Source: an uncultured Clostridia bacterium (GTDB taxonomy: Bacteria > Bacillota > Clostridia > Oscillospirales > Acutalibacteraceae). From it: a stretch of DNA of 64,000 nucleotides. The translations under genes were made by a program, and so were the position numbers. The notes under the pieces were generated by a model. The model saw nothing but the letters and a program-made list of their open reading frames with translations. It ran no database searches and was not told the DNA's origin. The stretch spans positions 62,001 through 126,000 of the forward strand of contig CAMJJL010000001.1 of NCBI GenBank assembly GCA_946406145.1. Reading direction: 5' to 3'. Of this stretch, positions 20,594-30,560 are shown piece after piece; position 1 is the first letter of the stretch; each line of letters begins with the position of its first letter.

Positions 20594-21988
20594 ATGATCG
20601 GTTTGAATGAATTGATACAGCGGATCGGGATATCGGGAATAATACAAATCGCCGTGTCGCTTTGGAACAACATACTGCTTGTTATTATCACACTATCGCT
20701 TTCGTCAGGCATCAAAAAAAGCAAGAGCTCTGCCGAACCGAATAACTACCAAACGCCGTTTACAAAAGAAATCATGGTTTTCTTTATCGCGGTGTTTTTC
20801 TACAACGCCTTTGATATCGTCATCAACCTGATCACAGGCGTACCGGGGGATTTCAGCGTAGCGGTACACTATGTGATGCTCATCGGCTATTTTGCCGTAG
20901 GCGCTTTTCAAACATTGCTGTTTTTGCAGGTCATCAAAAAGTATGTGGCTCAGGCAAACGGAATGGAAAGGCTGAGAAAAACAACGTTTTTTATTCAGCT
21001 CCTTCATATACCCGCGCTGGTGCTTCTGATGATCACGCCGTTCACGCATTGGCTGTTCTACCTTGATGAACGCTCCGATTATTACAGAGGCGCGTTATAT
21101 CCGATATGGTATTACACCACGATCATATCCTTCGTCTATATCTTACTGGTTCTCATTTTTTGCCGACGGAAGATGGATCGGTTTATCTTCAAGGTATTGA
21201 TTACCACCTCTGTTCTGCCGATCATCGGCTTTATCCTTAACATTTCCTACACGGGAATCAGCTTCAATAATATTTCCGTCACGCTTTCGGCGCTGATCGT
21301 TTATGTGTTTTACGAAAGCTACCGAACCTCAACAGCCGTCAGCAGAGAGCATGAGCTCAACCGGATGCAGCAAGAGCTTTTGGAGAGCAGGCTTGCGACA
21401 GAGCAGGCGAACAATGAAATGTTGCTGGCGCAGATCCAGCCGCATTTTATCAGCAATTCGCTGATGGCGCTGCGCGCGCAGTGTACCGGATATCCCGAGA
21501 TATATGAAAGCATCACCAACTTTTCCATGTACCTGCGTTCTCATTTTGAAGCGCTCGGCGACGCTAATAAAATGATCTCCTTTGAAAAGGAGATGGAGAA
21601 CACCGATGCCTACCTCGCCTTGGAACAGCAGAACTTCGGTGACCGCCTGAACGTGATCTATCACATCGAGTGCGACGACTACATGCTTCCGCCGCTTACC
21701 GTACAGCCGCTTGTCGAGAACGCTGTGCGCCACGGTATCGGTACCTGTGAAGAGGGCGGCGATGTACAGATCAGCTCTCGCAGAGAGCCGGGCAGGATCA
21801 TCATTGAAGTGATCGACAACGGCTCCGGCAAAAGCAATATCACACAACAGCAGACCGAGCGCCGCGGGATCGGTATCGAAAACGTCCGTTCGCGGCTGCG
21901 GTCGATCGTGGGCGGCGAGCTGGAAGTTATTACCAACGAGAGCGGCACCACGGCAAGGATCACCCTGCCTGAGCCGATAGGAGAATGA
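20594..21988 (+). CDS. LytS/His_kinase-type sensor histidine kinase
   Basis: LLAQIQPHFISNSLMALR H-box and LVENAVRHG...DNGSG...GIGIENVRSRL ATPase motifs; polytopic N-terminus. Confidence 0.85.
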   Translation: MIGLNELIQRIGISGIIQIAVSLWNNILLVIITLSLSSGIKKSKSSAEPNNYQTPFTKEIMVFFIAVFFYNAFDIVINLITGVPGDFSVAVHYVMLIGYFAVGAFQTLLFLQVIKKYVAQANGMERLRKTTFFIQLLHIPALVLLMITPFTHWLFYLDERSDYYRGALYPIWYYTTIISFVYILLVLIFCRRKMDRFIFKVLITTSVLPIIGFILNISYTGISFNNISVTLSALIVYVFYESYRTSTAVSREHELNRMQQELLESRLATEQANNEMLLAQIQPHFISNSLMALRAQCTGYPEIYESITNFSMYLRSHFEALGDANKMISFEKEMENTDAYLALEQQNFGDRLNVIYHIECDDYMLPPLTVQPLVENAVRHGIGTCEEGGDVQISSRREPGRIIIEVIDNGSGKSNITQQQTERRGIGIENVRSRLRSIVGGELEVITNESGTTARITLPEPIGE

Positions 21989-22695
21989 TTATGATAACCT
22001 TATCCTTAGACGATCAAAAGACAGCGACCGACTTAATGACCTTTATGCTGCGTAAGCTCGATCCCGAGGGCACGCACCTTGCGGCAAATTCCGTCAGCGA
22101 GGCGATGGCGCTGCTCAGCGGCGATGTACAGATCCTGTTTCTCGATATCGAGATGCCGGGACTCAACGGGATCCAATTCGCCGACATAGTCCGAAAGGAA
22201 CATAAAGAGCTTAACATCATATTTGTCACCGGTCACCCGGAATACAGCTATGAAGCATATGGCGTCCGTCCCAGCGGATTTCTCGCTAAGCCCGTCACCG
22301 AAAAGGATGTCGAGCGAGAGTTGAAGGAGCTGCGGTATCCCATCTCGAAGGCACAGCCGCGCCTGATGGTGCAGTGCAGTCCCTTTGCGGTTTTCGCGAA
22401 CGATAAACCGCTCGGCTTCCAGCGTCAGTCAACGATGGAGCTTTTTGCGTACCTTGTTTACAGAAAAGGCGCTTTCTGTACCAACGGCGAGATCATTGCC
22501 GCGCTGTGGGGCGGCGATATCCGGAAACAGCCGTACCTGCGCAAGCTGATCAGCGATATGCGTATGGGCTTTCGCAGTGTCGGCGCCGAGGATGTGATCT
22601 TAAAGCAATACGGCGAGACCTGCGTGAATATCAATATGCTTCAAATCACCGGCGATCTGCCAATCATCGCGGAGGAATTCGGGTGGATAGAATAA
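21985..22695 (+). CDS. response regulator with C-terminal winged-helix (SARP-like) domain
   Basis: LFLDIEMPGLNGIQFA...FVTGHPEY..AYGVRPSGFLAKPV receiver; MELFAYLVYRKGAFCTNGEIIAALWGGD wHTH. Confidence 0.85.
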   Translation: MIMITLSLDDQKTATDLMTFMLRKLDPEGTHLAANSVSEAMALLSGDVQILFLDIEMPGLNGIQFADIVRKEHKELNIIFVTGHPEYSYEAYGVRPSGFLAKPVTEKDVERELKELRYPISKAQPRLMVQCSPFAVFANDKPLGFQRQSTMELFAYLVYRKGAFCTNGEIIAALWGGDIRKQPYLRKLISDMRMGFRSVGAEDVILKQYGETCVNINMLQITGDLPIIAEEFGWIE

Positions 22696-22700
22696 AACCG

Positions 22701-22732
22701 GGACAGCTTGTGTAAGCTGTCCTTGTTTTGAA
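22701..22732 (+). terminator. intrinsic terminator
   Basis: ggacagctt gtgt aagctgtcc ttgtttt. Confidence 0.75.
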
Positions 22733-22879
22733 AAAGATTTGGGTATTAGCGGTTAAATAGACCTTCCTTGTAAATTTCGTTAAGTTGCACAAAATGCAAT
22801 CGATATCTTTGGTGGATTTATAATTCTTTTACAGAAAATTGTCACGGTTTGTGTACAGTTTATCTGCTATAATACAGTA

Positions 22880-23158
22880 GGTAATGCTTTTCCGTGGTTT
22901 ATGCATGAGCATGACGGCATGATCCTCGGTCAGAGGAGCTCCGGCGGCGCCTGCGCGATCCGCGTCACCTCCGCTGCCGGTATTGAATTCGCCTGCTCTG
23001 CGGCGTCCAGCCATATCGTCAGCGAATCCGGCGAGAACGTCGACTTCGGCTGCCCGCTCGACGCAGACCTGATGACCGACGGCGAGAACCCCTACGAGAA
23101 CTTCTACGACCTGACCCTGCTCAGTCAGAAGATGAACGAATTCTTTGCTGCCGACTGA
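22880..23158 (+). pseudogene. C-terminal remnant of an S41-type peptidase
   Basis: Open frame reads VGNAFPWFMHEHDGMILGQRSSGGACAI... ending ENPYENFYDLTLLSQKMNEFFAAD; no upstream catalytic region. Confidence 0.45.
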
Positions 23159-23193
23159 GCAGCTTCACAATTAATCTATAAAGGAGATTGATT

Positions 23194-23871
23194 ATGCAAT
23201 ACGAAATTATCGGCGGAAATCTTCCCGCAGTACTTTGCAGACTGTCCAAAGGCGAAAAAATCGTCTGTGAGTCGGGCGGAATGTCCTGGATGGACGGCGT
23301 TTTCAAAATGGAAACCGTCGGCGGCGGCGCCGGCAAAATGTTCGGCAGAATGTTCTCCGGCGAGTCGATGTTCACCAACACCTACACGGCGCAGCAGGAC
23401 GGAGAGATCGCGTTTGCGTCTTGCTTCCCAGGCGAGATACTCGCGATCAACCTGACCCCCGGCAAGAGCATCATCGCTCAGAAAAGAGCGTTTCTCGCAA
23501 GCGAGGCCGGCGTTGACATGTCCGTATTCTTCCAAAAGAAGATCGGAAAAGGTCTGTTCGGCGGCGAGGGCTTTATCATGGAGAAATTCACCGGCAGCGG
23601 CCTCGTATTCCTCGAGGTAGACGGCTCGGTCATGGAGTATACGCTGGCACGCGGCGAGAAAAAGGTCATGGAGACCGGCCATCTCGTTATGATGGACGAT
23701 ACCTGCCAGATGGATATCGAAAGGATCAGCGGCGTGAAAAACGTTCTGTTCGGCGGCGAAGGCCTGTTCAACACGGTCGTGACCGGCCCCGGAAAGATCG
23801 TGATCCAGACCATGCCGATGGCGAAGACCGCAGGCGTGATCTCGCAGTATCTTCCCACTCAGTCCGGCTAA
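23194..23871 (+). CDS. TIGR00266/AIM24-family protein
   Basis: Gly-rich VGGGAGKMFGRMFSGESMFTNTYTAQ.. and GLFGGEGFIMEKFTGSG repeats; ATG 23194 after AAGGAG. Confidence 0.85.
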   Translation: MQYEIIGGNLPAVLCRLSKGEKIVCESGGMSWMDGVFKMETVGGGAGKMFGRMFSGESMFTNTYTAQQDGEIAFASCFPGEILAINLTPGKSIIAQKRAFLASEAGVDMSVFFQKKIGKGLFGGEGFIMEKFTGSGLVFLEVDGSVMEYTLARGEKKVMETGHLVMMDDTCQMDIERISGVKNVLFGGEGLFNTVVTGPGKIVIQTMPMAKTAGVISQYLPTQSG

Positions 23872-23955
23872 AAACCAATCATGCAATCAGTCGGCGCTCT
23901 GCCTGTTTGCAGGGCAGGGCGCTGCCTTATCAATATGGATACCATGGAGAAAAGA

Positions 23956-24336
23956 ATGAAAATCACTACCTTTAATCCTTTTATCGTTACATCACAGGTT
24001 GATGATACGATCAAGCTGTTTGAAGCACTCGGCTTTGAACGCCGTCATACAAAGGAAGGAATCGAGATCGCGGACAGAGATGACACCGTGATCCGGATGA
24101 AGGACGCAAACGGCTTTTATCTGGATATACTGCAGTCGAACGCCGAGGCGGAACACGGCACGGCAGGCATCCGCATGAATGTGGACGATTTTGACGAGGC
24201 GTATCAAACGCTCCTGCGGCACGGCTATCAAAATGCCTACGGCGATGAAACTGTCAACACAAAATCATCCAAAGCCGCTATGATGACAGCGCCTTCCGGC
24301 TTCAACATCAGTATCATCCAGCACATCAAAAAATAA
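23956..24336 (+). CDS. VOC (glyoxalase-like) family protein
   Basis: DDTIKLFEALGFERRHTKEG..DANGFYLDILQS pattern. Confidence 0.75.
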   Translation: MKITTFNPFIVTSQVDDTIKLFEALGFERRHTKEGIEIADRDDTVIRMKDANGFYLDILQSNAEAEHGTAGIRMNVDDFDEAYQTLLRHGYQNAYGDETVNTKSSKAAMMTAPSGFNISIIQHIKK

Positions 24337-24422
24337 AACTATTTCGGTGAGTCAGCGCCCGGCTTTTGCAGGGCAGGGCGCTATCTTATAAAAAATCCAT
24401 ATTTATTTCAAGGAGGAACACT

Positions 24423-25076
24423 ATGAAATTCCAAAATGCTGCAACAGGCGTGAAAAGAATCTTCACTGCCGAAATCCTCAAGCTGATCGCTGCTTTCGTG
24501 ACCGTTATCGCTGTTATCATGATGATCGTCACTCTCGCGGCGGCAAACGCTAATTCTCAGGGCGGAACGATCGCTGCCGGTGTGGGTACCGTAGTTCTGA
24601 TTGCGGCCGCTTCCATTCTGGCTCTGATCGGTGGAATCATGGCGCTGGTCGGTATCATCAACGCCTCTAAGGACGAGGGCGCTTTCAAGACTGCTCTGAT
24701 CCTCATCGTCGTCAGCCTTATCGCTGCGGTCGTCGGCGGTATCTTCTCCAGAAACACTACCGTTTACAGCATCTGCCAGATTGTGCAGAACCTGATGTCG
24801 ATCTTTGTGACCGTCTTTGTCATCAAAGGTATTACCAACCTTGCTGTTAAGATCGGCAACGATGAAGTTGCTCAGCAGGGCAAGAGCCTTCTGACCATCA
24901 TCGTTGTATTCTACGCGCTGTCCCTGATCGCCAACATCCTCGTTCTGGTATTCGGCGGTATGTTCGCTTCCGTCCTCGGCGGCATCCTCGCAGTTGTAGC
25001 TCTCGTACTGAACATCATCGCGTATATCGTTTATCTGTCCTTGCTGAACAAGGGCAAGAATATGCTCGCAGAATAA
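24423..25076 (+). CDS. polytopic membrane protein
   Basis: Multiple hydrophobic segments; ATG at 24423 after AAGGAGG. Confidence 0.7.
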   Translation: MKFQNAATGVKRIFTAEILKLIAAFVTVIAVIMMIVTLAAANANSQGGTIAAGVGTVVLIAAASILALIGGIMALVGIINASKDEGAFKTALILIVVSLIAAVVGGIFSRNTTVYSICQIVQNLMSIFVTVFVIKGITNLAVKIGNDEVAQQGKSLLTIIVVFYALSLIANILVLVFGGMFASVLGGILAVVALVLNIIAYIVYLSLLNKGKNMLAE

Positions 25077-25084
25077 TCATTCTA

Positions 25085-25145
25085 CTAAGCCTCCCTTTTC
25101 TAAAGGAGGCGGCGCGGACACTTGTGTCCGTGACGGAGGGTTGTT
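25085..25145. repeat. REP-like palindromic intergenic repeat
   Basis: taagcctcccttttctaaaggaggcggcgcggacacttgtgtccgtgacggagggttg; related to 20415 and 58878. Confidence 0.45.
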
Positions 25146-25303
25146 TCAAACGTTCCGTAATATAATGCTGCAGCCGTTCTTGAATTGAGAGCGGCTGCAC
25201 TGTATTGCAGATCGTCGGGGCATATGATTATGCCGATTTCTGATAGGAAACAGGCATTATTCAATTTCCTATCAGAAATCCACATAACGTAAGGAGAAAA
25301 CCA

Positions 25304-26110
25304 ATGGCTGAGGATAACAAAGTTGAGAATATCGTCCCATCGGAAGAAACCGATGCAACTATAACAGAAAACGCCGCACCCGAGGATCTTTCCGAAAACG
25401 ATGAATCAAATGCCGAAAAGCCCGAGAAAAAATCCTTTTGGAACGAGAACAAGATCGAGATCATCGTGGCGATCCTTCTCGGCGTGACCGCGCTGCTGAC
25501 GGCGTGGGCGTCGTGGATCGGATCTCTGCACAGCGGCATCCAGGCAATCAACTTTACCAAAAGCAATAATACGTCTTCACAGGCAACTTCCGCGTATAAT
25601 CTCGGATTACAGATGTTTCTTTCCGACATCATGACCTGGAACACGATGATGGATTACTCCTTTGAAATGGCGATGGCGGAAGCTGACGGCAATCAGGATA
25701 AGGTGGATCTCATCAATGAAAAGCTCAAAACATATACGGAACAGAACGCGAGTGATATCCTGATGGAGGGTATCAAATGGATGAAGGAAAACGATGAGGA
25801 CAGTCCGTTCAAAATGCCGCAAATCACCGAAAAGTATTTTACGGACGCCGAAGAGAAGTCCGAGGAGGCGAGAGACCTGCTCAAAGAGGGCCAGAACGAT
25901 AACGCGCGCGGCGACGCCTATAATCTTGTGAGCGTCCTCTACTCACTGGTGCTTTTCCTGCTCGGTATCGTCGGAATATTTAAGCGGCTGCCGAACCGTA
26001 TCGGCGTTTTGTCGATCGCTTCTGTCATTCTGATCGGCGCTTTGATCTATATGCTGACGATCCCGCTGCCGACAGGCTTCAATATATGGAACTATATCGG
26101 ATTGAGGTAA
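25304..26110 (+). CDS. membrane protein of unknown function
   Basis: Acidic N-terminus and 3 TM segments; RBS TAAGGAG. Confidence 0.65.
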   Translation: MAEDNKVENIVPSEETDATITENAAPEDLSENDESNAEKPEKKSFWNENKIEIIVAILLGVTALLTAWASWIGSLHSGIQAINFTKSNNTSSQATSAYNLGLQMFLSDIMTWNTMMDYSFEMAMAEADGNQDKVDLINEKLKTYTEQNASDILMEGIKWMKENDEDSPFKMPQITEKYFTDAEEKSEEARDLLKEGQNDNARGDAYNLVSVLYSLVLFLLGIVGIFKRLPNRIGVLSIASVILIGALIYMLTIPLPTGFNIWNYIGLR

Positions 26111-26154
26111 AGATCCGATCTGGATAATAAGAAAAACCGGAGGGAATAATTCTA

Positions 26155-27912
26155 ATGAAAACAATCAAAAAGTGGCTTTTGCCGTACAAACAGGCGCTCC
26201 CCGCGCTGCTGCTTTATCAGATCATCGCAACGGTAGCTTCCGCTGCGTGGCTGGCTCTGTTCAAATGGATTGCCGGTCTGTTAATCCGCGGAACGGGTAA
26301 GGTGGCGATCAGCAGTGGTGATTTTCTCTTCCTGTTCAAAACATGGCAGGGTTATGTGATCATTCTGCTCGCCATCCTGACGCTGTTTTTATTGGTGGCG
26401 ATAGACATCAACCCGCTGGTCATCCTTTGCGGACGGATCCTCAAGGGAGAGAAACCGAATGTGCTGCTTTGCTTCAAGGAAGGATTTGTTTCACTGAAAC
26501 GCTTCTTTACCCCCGGCGGATTCGTCGTTGTCCTGTATCTTTCCTTGCTGGCACCTATTCTGGGCTTCGGCGTTTCGATCTCTCTGACGCAGAATCTCTA
26601 TATCCCGAAATTCATCACCTCGGTCATCTACTCGACCCCGATGTTTCTGATCCCCGTGATCATCGTTGTTGCATTACTGCTGGTCTTAGGCGTCATCTAC
26701 ATGTTCATTCTGCACGGAACCCTGCTGGATGGGATGAAGCTGAAGGACTCGGCGCGCAACTCGGTACGTCTTGTCAAAAAGAACTGGAAAAACTTTCTCA
26801 AAAATATCATCGTATTCGTTCTGCTGTACGCGGTAGTGCTCGGCTTGCTGCTCGGGCTTCTCGCGCTGGTTTTATGGATCAGATCGCTGATCCCGATGGC
26901 GGAAAACGTGAATCTGATCGTGTCACTGGTGCTGATGCTGGTCATCCTGTTCCCGATGTTGTACATTGTCGCACTGTTCATGCCGAATTATGTTTTGAAG
27001 CTCACCATGCTCTACAATCGCTATCAGAGCGAGGACGGATGGGAGTATCAGAAGCGTGAACCGCGCAAATCTCCTCTGGTGATCGCCAACGTGGTTCTCG
27101 TTGTTCTGGCGATTGTCGGTCTCACCGTGGTCGTAGCGACGATGGGCGAGGAGCTGTTCCCCAATGAGGTCAAGACCGGATATATCGCGCACCGCGCCGG
27201 CGGTAACGAAGCCCCCGAAAATACCGTGGCGGGCGTTGACGCCGCCTACAAGCTCGGCGCATCCGGAGCGGAGATCGATATCCAGCGTACCTCCGACGGT
27301 CATTATGTCGTCAACCATGACGCGGACTTCGCCCGTACCTGCGGCGTAGCAAAGAAGCCTTCCGAAATGACCCTCGCTGAGGTAAAGGAGTTGAAGGTGG
27401 ACGGCGAACCCGTAGCGACCTTTGAAGAGATGCTCGACGCCAGCCACAAACGCGTGATCCTCTATGTCGAGCTCAAGGGCGAGACAGCCGATCAGCAGAT
27501 GGCGGACGACGCCGTGCGTATCATCAAGGAAAGAGGCATGGAGAAGGAGACTGTCCTCATCTCCCTGCAATATGATCTGATCGATTACATCTCGAACACG
27601 TATCCGGAAATGGAAACGGGTTATCTCACCTTCGTATCCTTCGGCGATACCGCTGCGCTCAACTGTGATTACCTCGCTTTGGAAGAGGAAACATCTACTC
27701 ACAGCATGATCAGCAGTATCCACGACAAAGGCAAGAAGGTCTTTGTCTGGACGGTCAACGATGAGGAAGACCTGTACAAGTTCCTCAGCAGCGACGCCGA
27801 TGAGATCATCACCGACAATGTTTCCGGCGCAAAAGCAACCAAAGCATTGCTCGAAGAAAGATCGCTGTTTGACAGAATGGTAGACGATGTAACAGATCTG
27901 TTCTTCGGATGA
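26155..27912 (+). CDS. membrane-anchored glycerophosphodiester phosphodiesterase
   Basis: IAHRAGGNEAPENTVAGVDAAYKLGASGAEIDIQRTSDGHYVVNHD GDPD motif after a polytopic N-terminal domain. Confidence 0.9.
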   Translation: MKTIKKWLLPYKQALPALLLYQIIATVASAAWLALFKWIAGLLIRGTGKVAISSGDFLFLFKTWQGYVIILLAILTLFLLVAIDINPLVILCGRILKGEKPNVLLCFKEGFVSLKRFFTPGGFVVVLYLSLLAPILGFGVSISLTQNLYIPKFITSVIYSTPMFLIPVIIVVALLLVLGVIYMFILHGTLLDGMKLKDSARNSVRLVKKNWKNFLKNIIVFVLLYAVVLGLLLGLLALVLWIRSLIPMAENVNLIVSLVLMLVILFPMLYIVALFMPNYVLKLTMLYNRYQSEDGWEYQKREPRKSPLVIANVVLVVLAIVGLTVVVATMGEELFPNEVKTGYIAHRAGGNEAPENTVAGVDAAYKLGASGAEIDIQRTSDGHYVVNHDADFARTCGVAKKPSEMTLAEVKELKVDGEPVATFEEMLDASHKRVILYVELKGETADQQMADDAVRIIKERGMEKETVLISLQYDLIDYISNTYPEMETGYLTFVSFGDTAALNCDYLALEEETSTHSMISSIHDKGKKVFVWTVNDEEDLYKFLSSDADEIITDNVSGAKATKALLEERSLFDRMVDDVTDLFFG

Positions 27913-27961
27913 TCCTCCGCTGTCATTTTGGATGCGCTTTTGATCGATAAGGAGAGAGTAT

Positions 27962-28429
27962 ATGAAAGAAAGAAAAATGAGGCGCTACCAAAATCTTTTG
28001 ACGGTCAGCGGCCTCGGTGTAATCATATTCGGTTTATGGAGCGTTTTTAAAACGATTCTGCTTCTTTTCATGAAAGAGGAGACATTTGGTGATATCCCGG
28101 ATGAAACCTATATCCGTGTGATATTTTTTGCGATCCTCGGAGGAATCTTGCTGTTCGATGTTTTGCTGCGCTTATATGTCGGACTGTCGGCACGCGCCGA
28201 GGGATTCGGAAAGAAGAAGGGCTATGCGTATGTCGTCGTTGCCGTATTGATGGCGTTTGCTTCTCTGGCTTCTCTTGTGCTGATCTTTTTTGATACGAAT
28301 GAACAATCGATTTGGGAGCTGGTCGTATCCGTTATCGTTGAAGCGACGTCTTTGATCGTCACGATCGAGCTGCTGGTCGGCGCTTTTACCGTTAAAAAGC
28401 TGAAAAAAGAGCTGGGGGAGGTGTCGTAA
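27962..28429 (+). CDS. small membrane protein
   Basis: Four hydrophobic segments; overlaps the next gene. Confidence 0.6.
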   Translation: MKERKMRRYQNLLTVSGLGVIIFGLWSVFKTILLLFMKEETFGDIPDETYIRVIFFAILGGILLFDVLLRLYVGLSARAEGFGKKKGYAYVVVAVLMAFASLASLVLIFFDTNEQSIWELVVSVIVEATSLIVTIELLVGAFTVKKLKKELGEVS

Positions 28430-29601
28430 TGCAAAAGGATTTTCACTATTATGCTACCTACTGCGCCGCGTTCCTAGCCGGTTATTCTCATGAAGAGAGC
28501 CTCTCTATCTGCTACAGCGCGCAGTTTGTCGACTGGTGCTCCGCTACGCTTCTCTCAAAGCTGAAAGCGCCGCGTTCCGCCGCGACGACACAGCTGCAGC
28601 TTGAAATGATGGACACGAGAACCGACCGCGTCGGGCTGCAGGATATCACCCGTATCTGGGCGTCGTTTCATTTTCTTCCATATGATCTTCACGCGACAAG
28701 GAAGGGCTGCGGAAAAAGGTATCTGGATAAATACCGCCTGATCTGCAAGCCGAACAGCGATCTGGTCGTCGAAACCGTGAATCTTGCAAAGGGCAAATCC
28801 CTGCAGGCGGCGGGCGTTGCGATGCACGTTCTCGCGGATACATGGGCGCACAGCTATTTTGCCGGTACGCCTTCGTTCGCGATCAACAACACCAACTATC
28901 ACTTCTATGAGCTGGTGCCCGACGGAGACGGCTTTGAGGAGAGAAAGATCAAATTCATTCACAGCACGAGCGCTCCCGATGATTTTGAGAAAAGCGTTTA
29001 TGTCAACAGCCTGTACCAGACCAGCGAGAAATCGATTATGAATCTCGGTCACGGACGCGCGGGACATCTGCCGGATTACAGCTTTATGCGCTACAAATAT
29101 CTGCCGGCATGGGCGGATTATGAGGAGATCCTCAAGGATAATCCCAAGGAATACTTCAATGCGTTTTGTCAGATGGTATACGCGCTGCGCTATCTGCGCG
29201 GTGAGAGTCAGACCTTTGAAAAAGAGACCTACGACACCGAGAAGGTCGCGCCCTATGCGTCAAGGATCAAGGAGATTCTGATCAAGCGTCAGGGTGAGGC
29301 AGGAGCCTGTGAAGATTGGAAAGCGTTCGGCGAAGAGCTCTCCGGCTGCACGATCGACGACTTTGATATGGAGCGTTATCAGGAGGAATATACCGGCGCG
29401 GACAAGGAGCGGAAAAGCACCACGTTCCTCGGCAGATTTTTTCTTGCCGCGTTATCACAAAAGAGTATGGTGACCAACCGCATCTTCAAATCCGGCAATA
29501 AGCTGGCAGGTTATTCCGTCGACTATGAAAAGAAAGGGTTTCACGGTAATCGTGATTTCAAGGATTTGGTCGATCAGCAGAAAGGGGACGATCAAGTATG
29601 A
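28429..29601 (+). CDS. DUF6765-like protein
   Basis: MQKDFHYYATYCAAFLAGYSHEESLSICYSAQFVDWCS...HVLADTWAHSYFAGTPSFAINN. Confidence 0.6.
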   Translation: MQKDFHYYATYCAAFLAGYSHEESLSICYSAQFVDWCSATLLSKLKAPRSAATTQLQLEMMDTRTDRVGLQDITRIWASFHFLPYDLHATRKGCGKRYLDKYRLICKPNSDLVVETVNLAKGKSLQAAGVAMHVLADTWAHSYFAGTPSFAINNTNYHFYELVPDGDGFEERKIKFIHSTSAPDDFEKSVYVNSLYQTSEKSIMNLGHGRAGHLPDYSFMRYKYLPAWADYEEILKDNPKEYFNAFCQMVYALRYLRGESQTFEKETYDTEKVAPYASRIKEILIKRQGEAGACEDWKAFGEELSGCTIDDFDMERYQEEYTGADKERKSTTFLGRFFLAALSQKSMVTNRIFKSGNKLAGYSVDYEKKGFHGNRDFKDLVDQQKGDDQV

Positions 29602-30131
29602 GCAGTGGTCAGCGAATCAAAAATGTCTTGATCGGTATCCTGATCATCCTGGGCGCGGTGATACTGATTGCCTTTCCCGAAGAGGGCATCGTCATTACCG
29701 CTTCTATCCTGAGCATATCTCTGTTTGTTTACGGAATCAAAACTTTGATCTATTACATCACGATGACGCGACATATGGTCGGTGGGAGAATCATGCTGTA
29801 TCTAGCCGTCGTCGTACTGGATCTCGGAATGTTCACGATGATGCTGACGAATATTCCGAAAATGTATATCGCCCTGTATCTTGTGGTGGTTTACGCGTTC
29901 TCCGGAGCGATTGATATTCTGCGCGCATTGGAAGCAAAGAAGTATCAGGCGCCGTCATGGCGATTCAGCCTGATATCGGGTATCATCAACGTCGTCATCG
30001 CGATCCTTTGCATCGTCTTTATCGGTTCGACCAATATGATCGTGTATTTATACAGTGCCGGTCTGATCTATTCCGCGATCGTCCGTATCATCACGGCGTT
30101 CCGCAAAACCGCGATCGTATATATTCAGTGA
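29598..30131 (+). CDS. DUF308/HdeD-like membrane protein
   Basis: Six hydrophobic helices; ATGA overlap with the upstream gene. Confidence 0.55.
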   Translation: MSSGQRIKNVLIGILIILGAVILIAFPEEGIVITASILSISLFVYGIKTLIYYITMTRHMVGGRIMLYLAVVVLDLGMFTMMLTNIPKMYIALYLVVVYAFSGAIDILRALEAKKYQAPSWRFSLISGIINVVIAILCIVFIGSTNMIVYLYSAGLIYSAIVRIITAFRKTAIVYIQ

Positions 30132-30167
30132 TTGCTGCAAAAATGATCAATAATTGATGCAATGGTT

Positions 30168-30206
30168 AACGCCGTAGGAATTTTGTATTCCTGCGGCGTT
30201 TTTTGG
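30168..30206 (+). terminator. intrinsic terminator
   Basis: aacgccgtaggaa ttttgta ttcctgcggcgtt tttt. Confidence 0.8.
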
Positions 30207-30461
30207 TTCGTCAGACTTATACCTGCAAATCCCGTGCCGATTCTCTCAAAGAATCAACGGTTTCGGTATCTTTGCCAACCACTTTTTTTGCTGAGATTGT
30301 TGCCGTACCGTATTGTGGCTTGAGAAGGGGAGAGAAGTTGGGATTGGAGCACAAGGGTATAGATTTTGAAAAATCTAATGAAGGATGCTCCGGATTGTAT
30401 TGCAAACTTGCTTGAAAACAGGCTAAAGCCAATTTTATAAACAAAAATATATACTAAAATG

Positions 30462-30560
30462 AAATGGAGCAGTATTGGAAGTAAAAGAAAACCCCCGATA
30501 ATGGCTTAGATAAGCCAAAATCGAGGATTTCGGATGCTGGCGTAGAGTGAGGGATTTGAA
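30462..30560. repeat. left attachment-site repeat (host tRNA-Ser 3' terminator plus 23-bp core)
   Basis: About 99 bp imperfect direct repeat of 50911-51010; last 23 bp (tggcgtagagtgagggatttgaa) identical to the tRNA-Ser 3' end. Confidence 0.9.

Noticed and set aside
30217-30444. Minus-strand ORF MFIKLALACFQAS...KVVGKDTETVDSLRESARDLQV and opposing ORF 30203-30415
   Set aside because: No RBS and no recognisable family; lies in flanking DNA next to attL; could be a remnant but unsupported.
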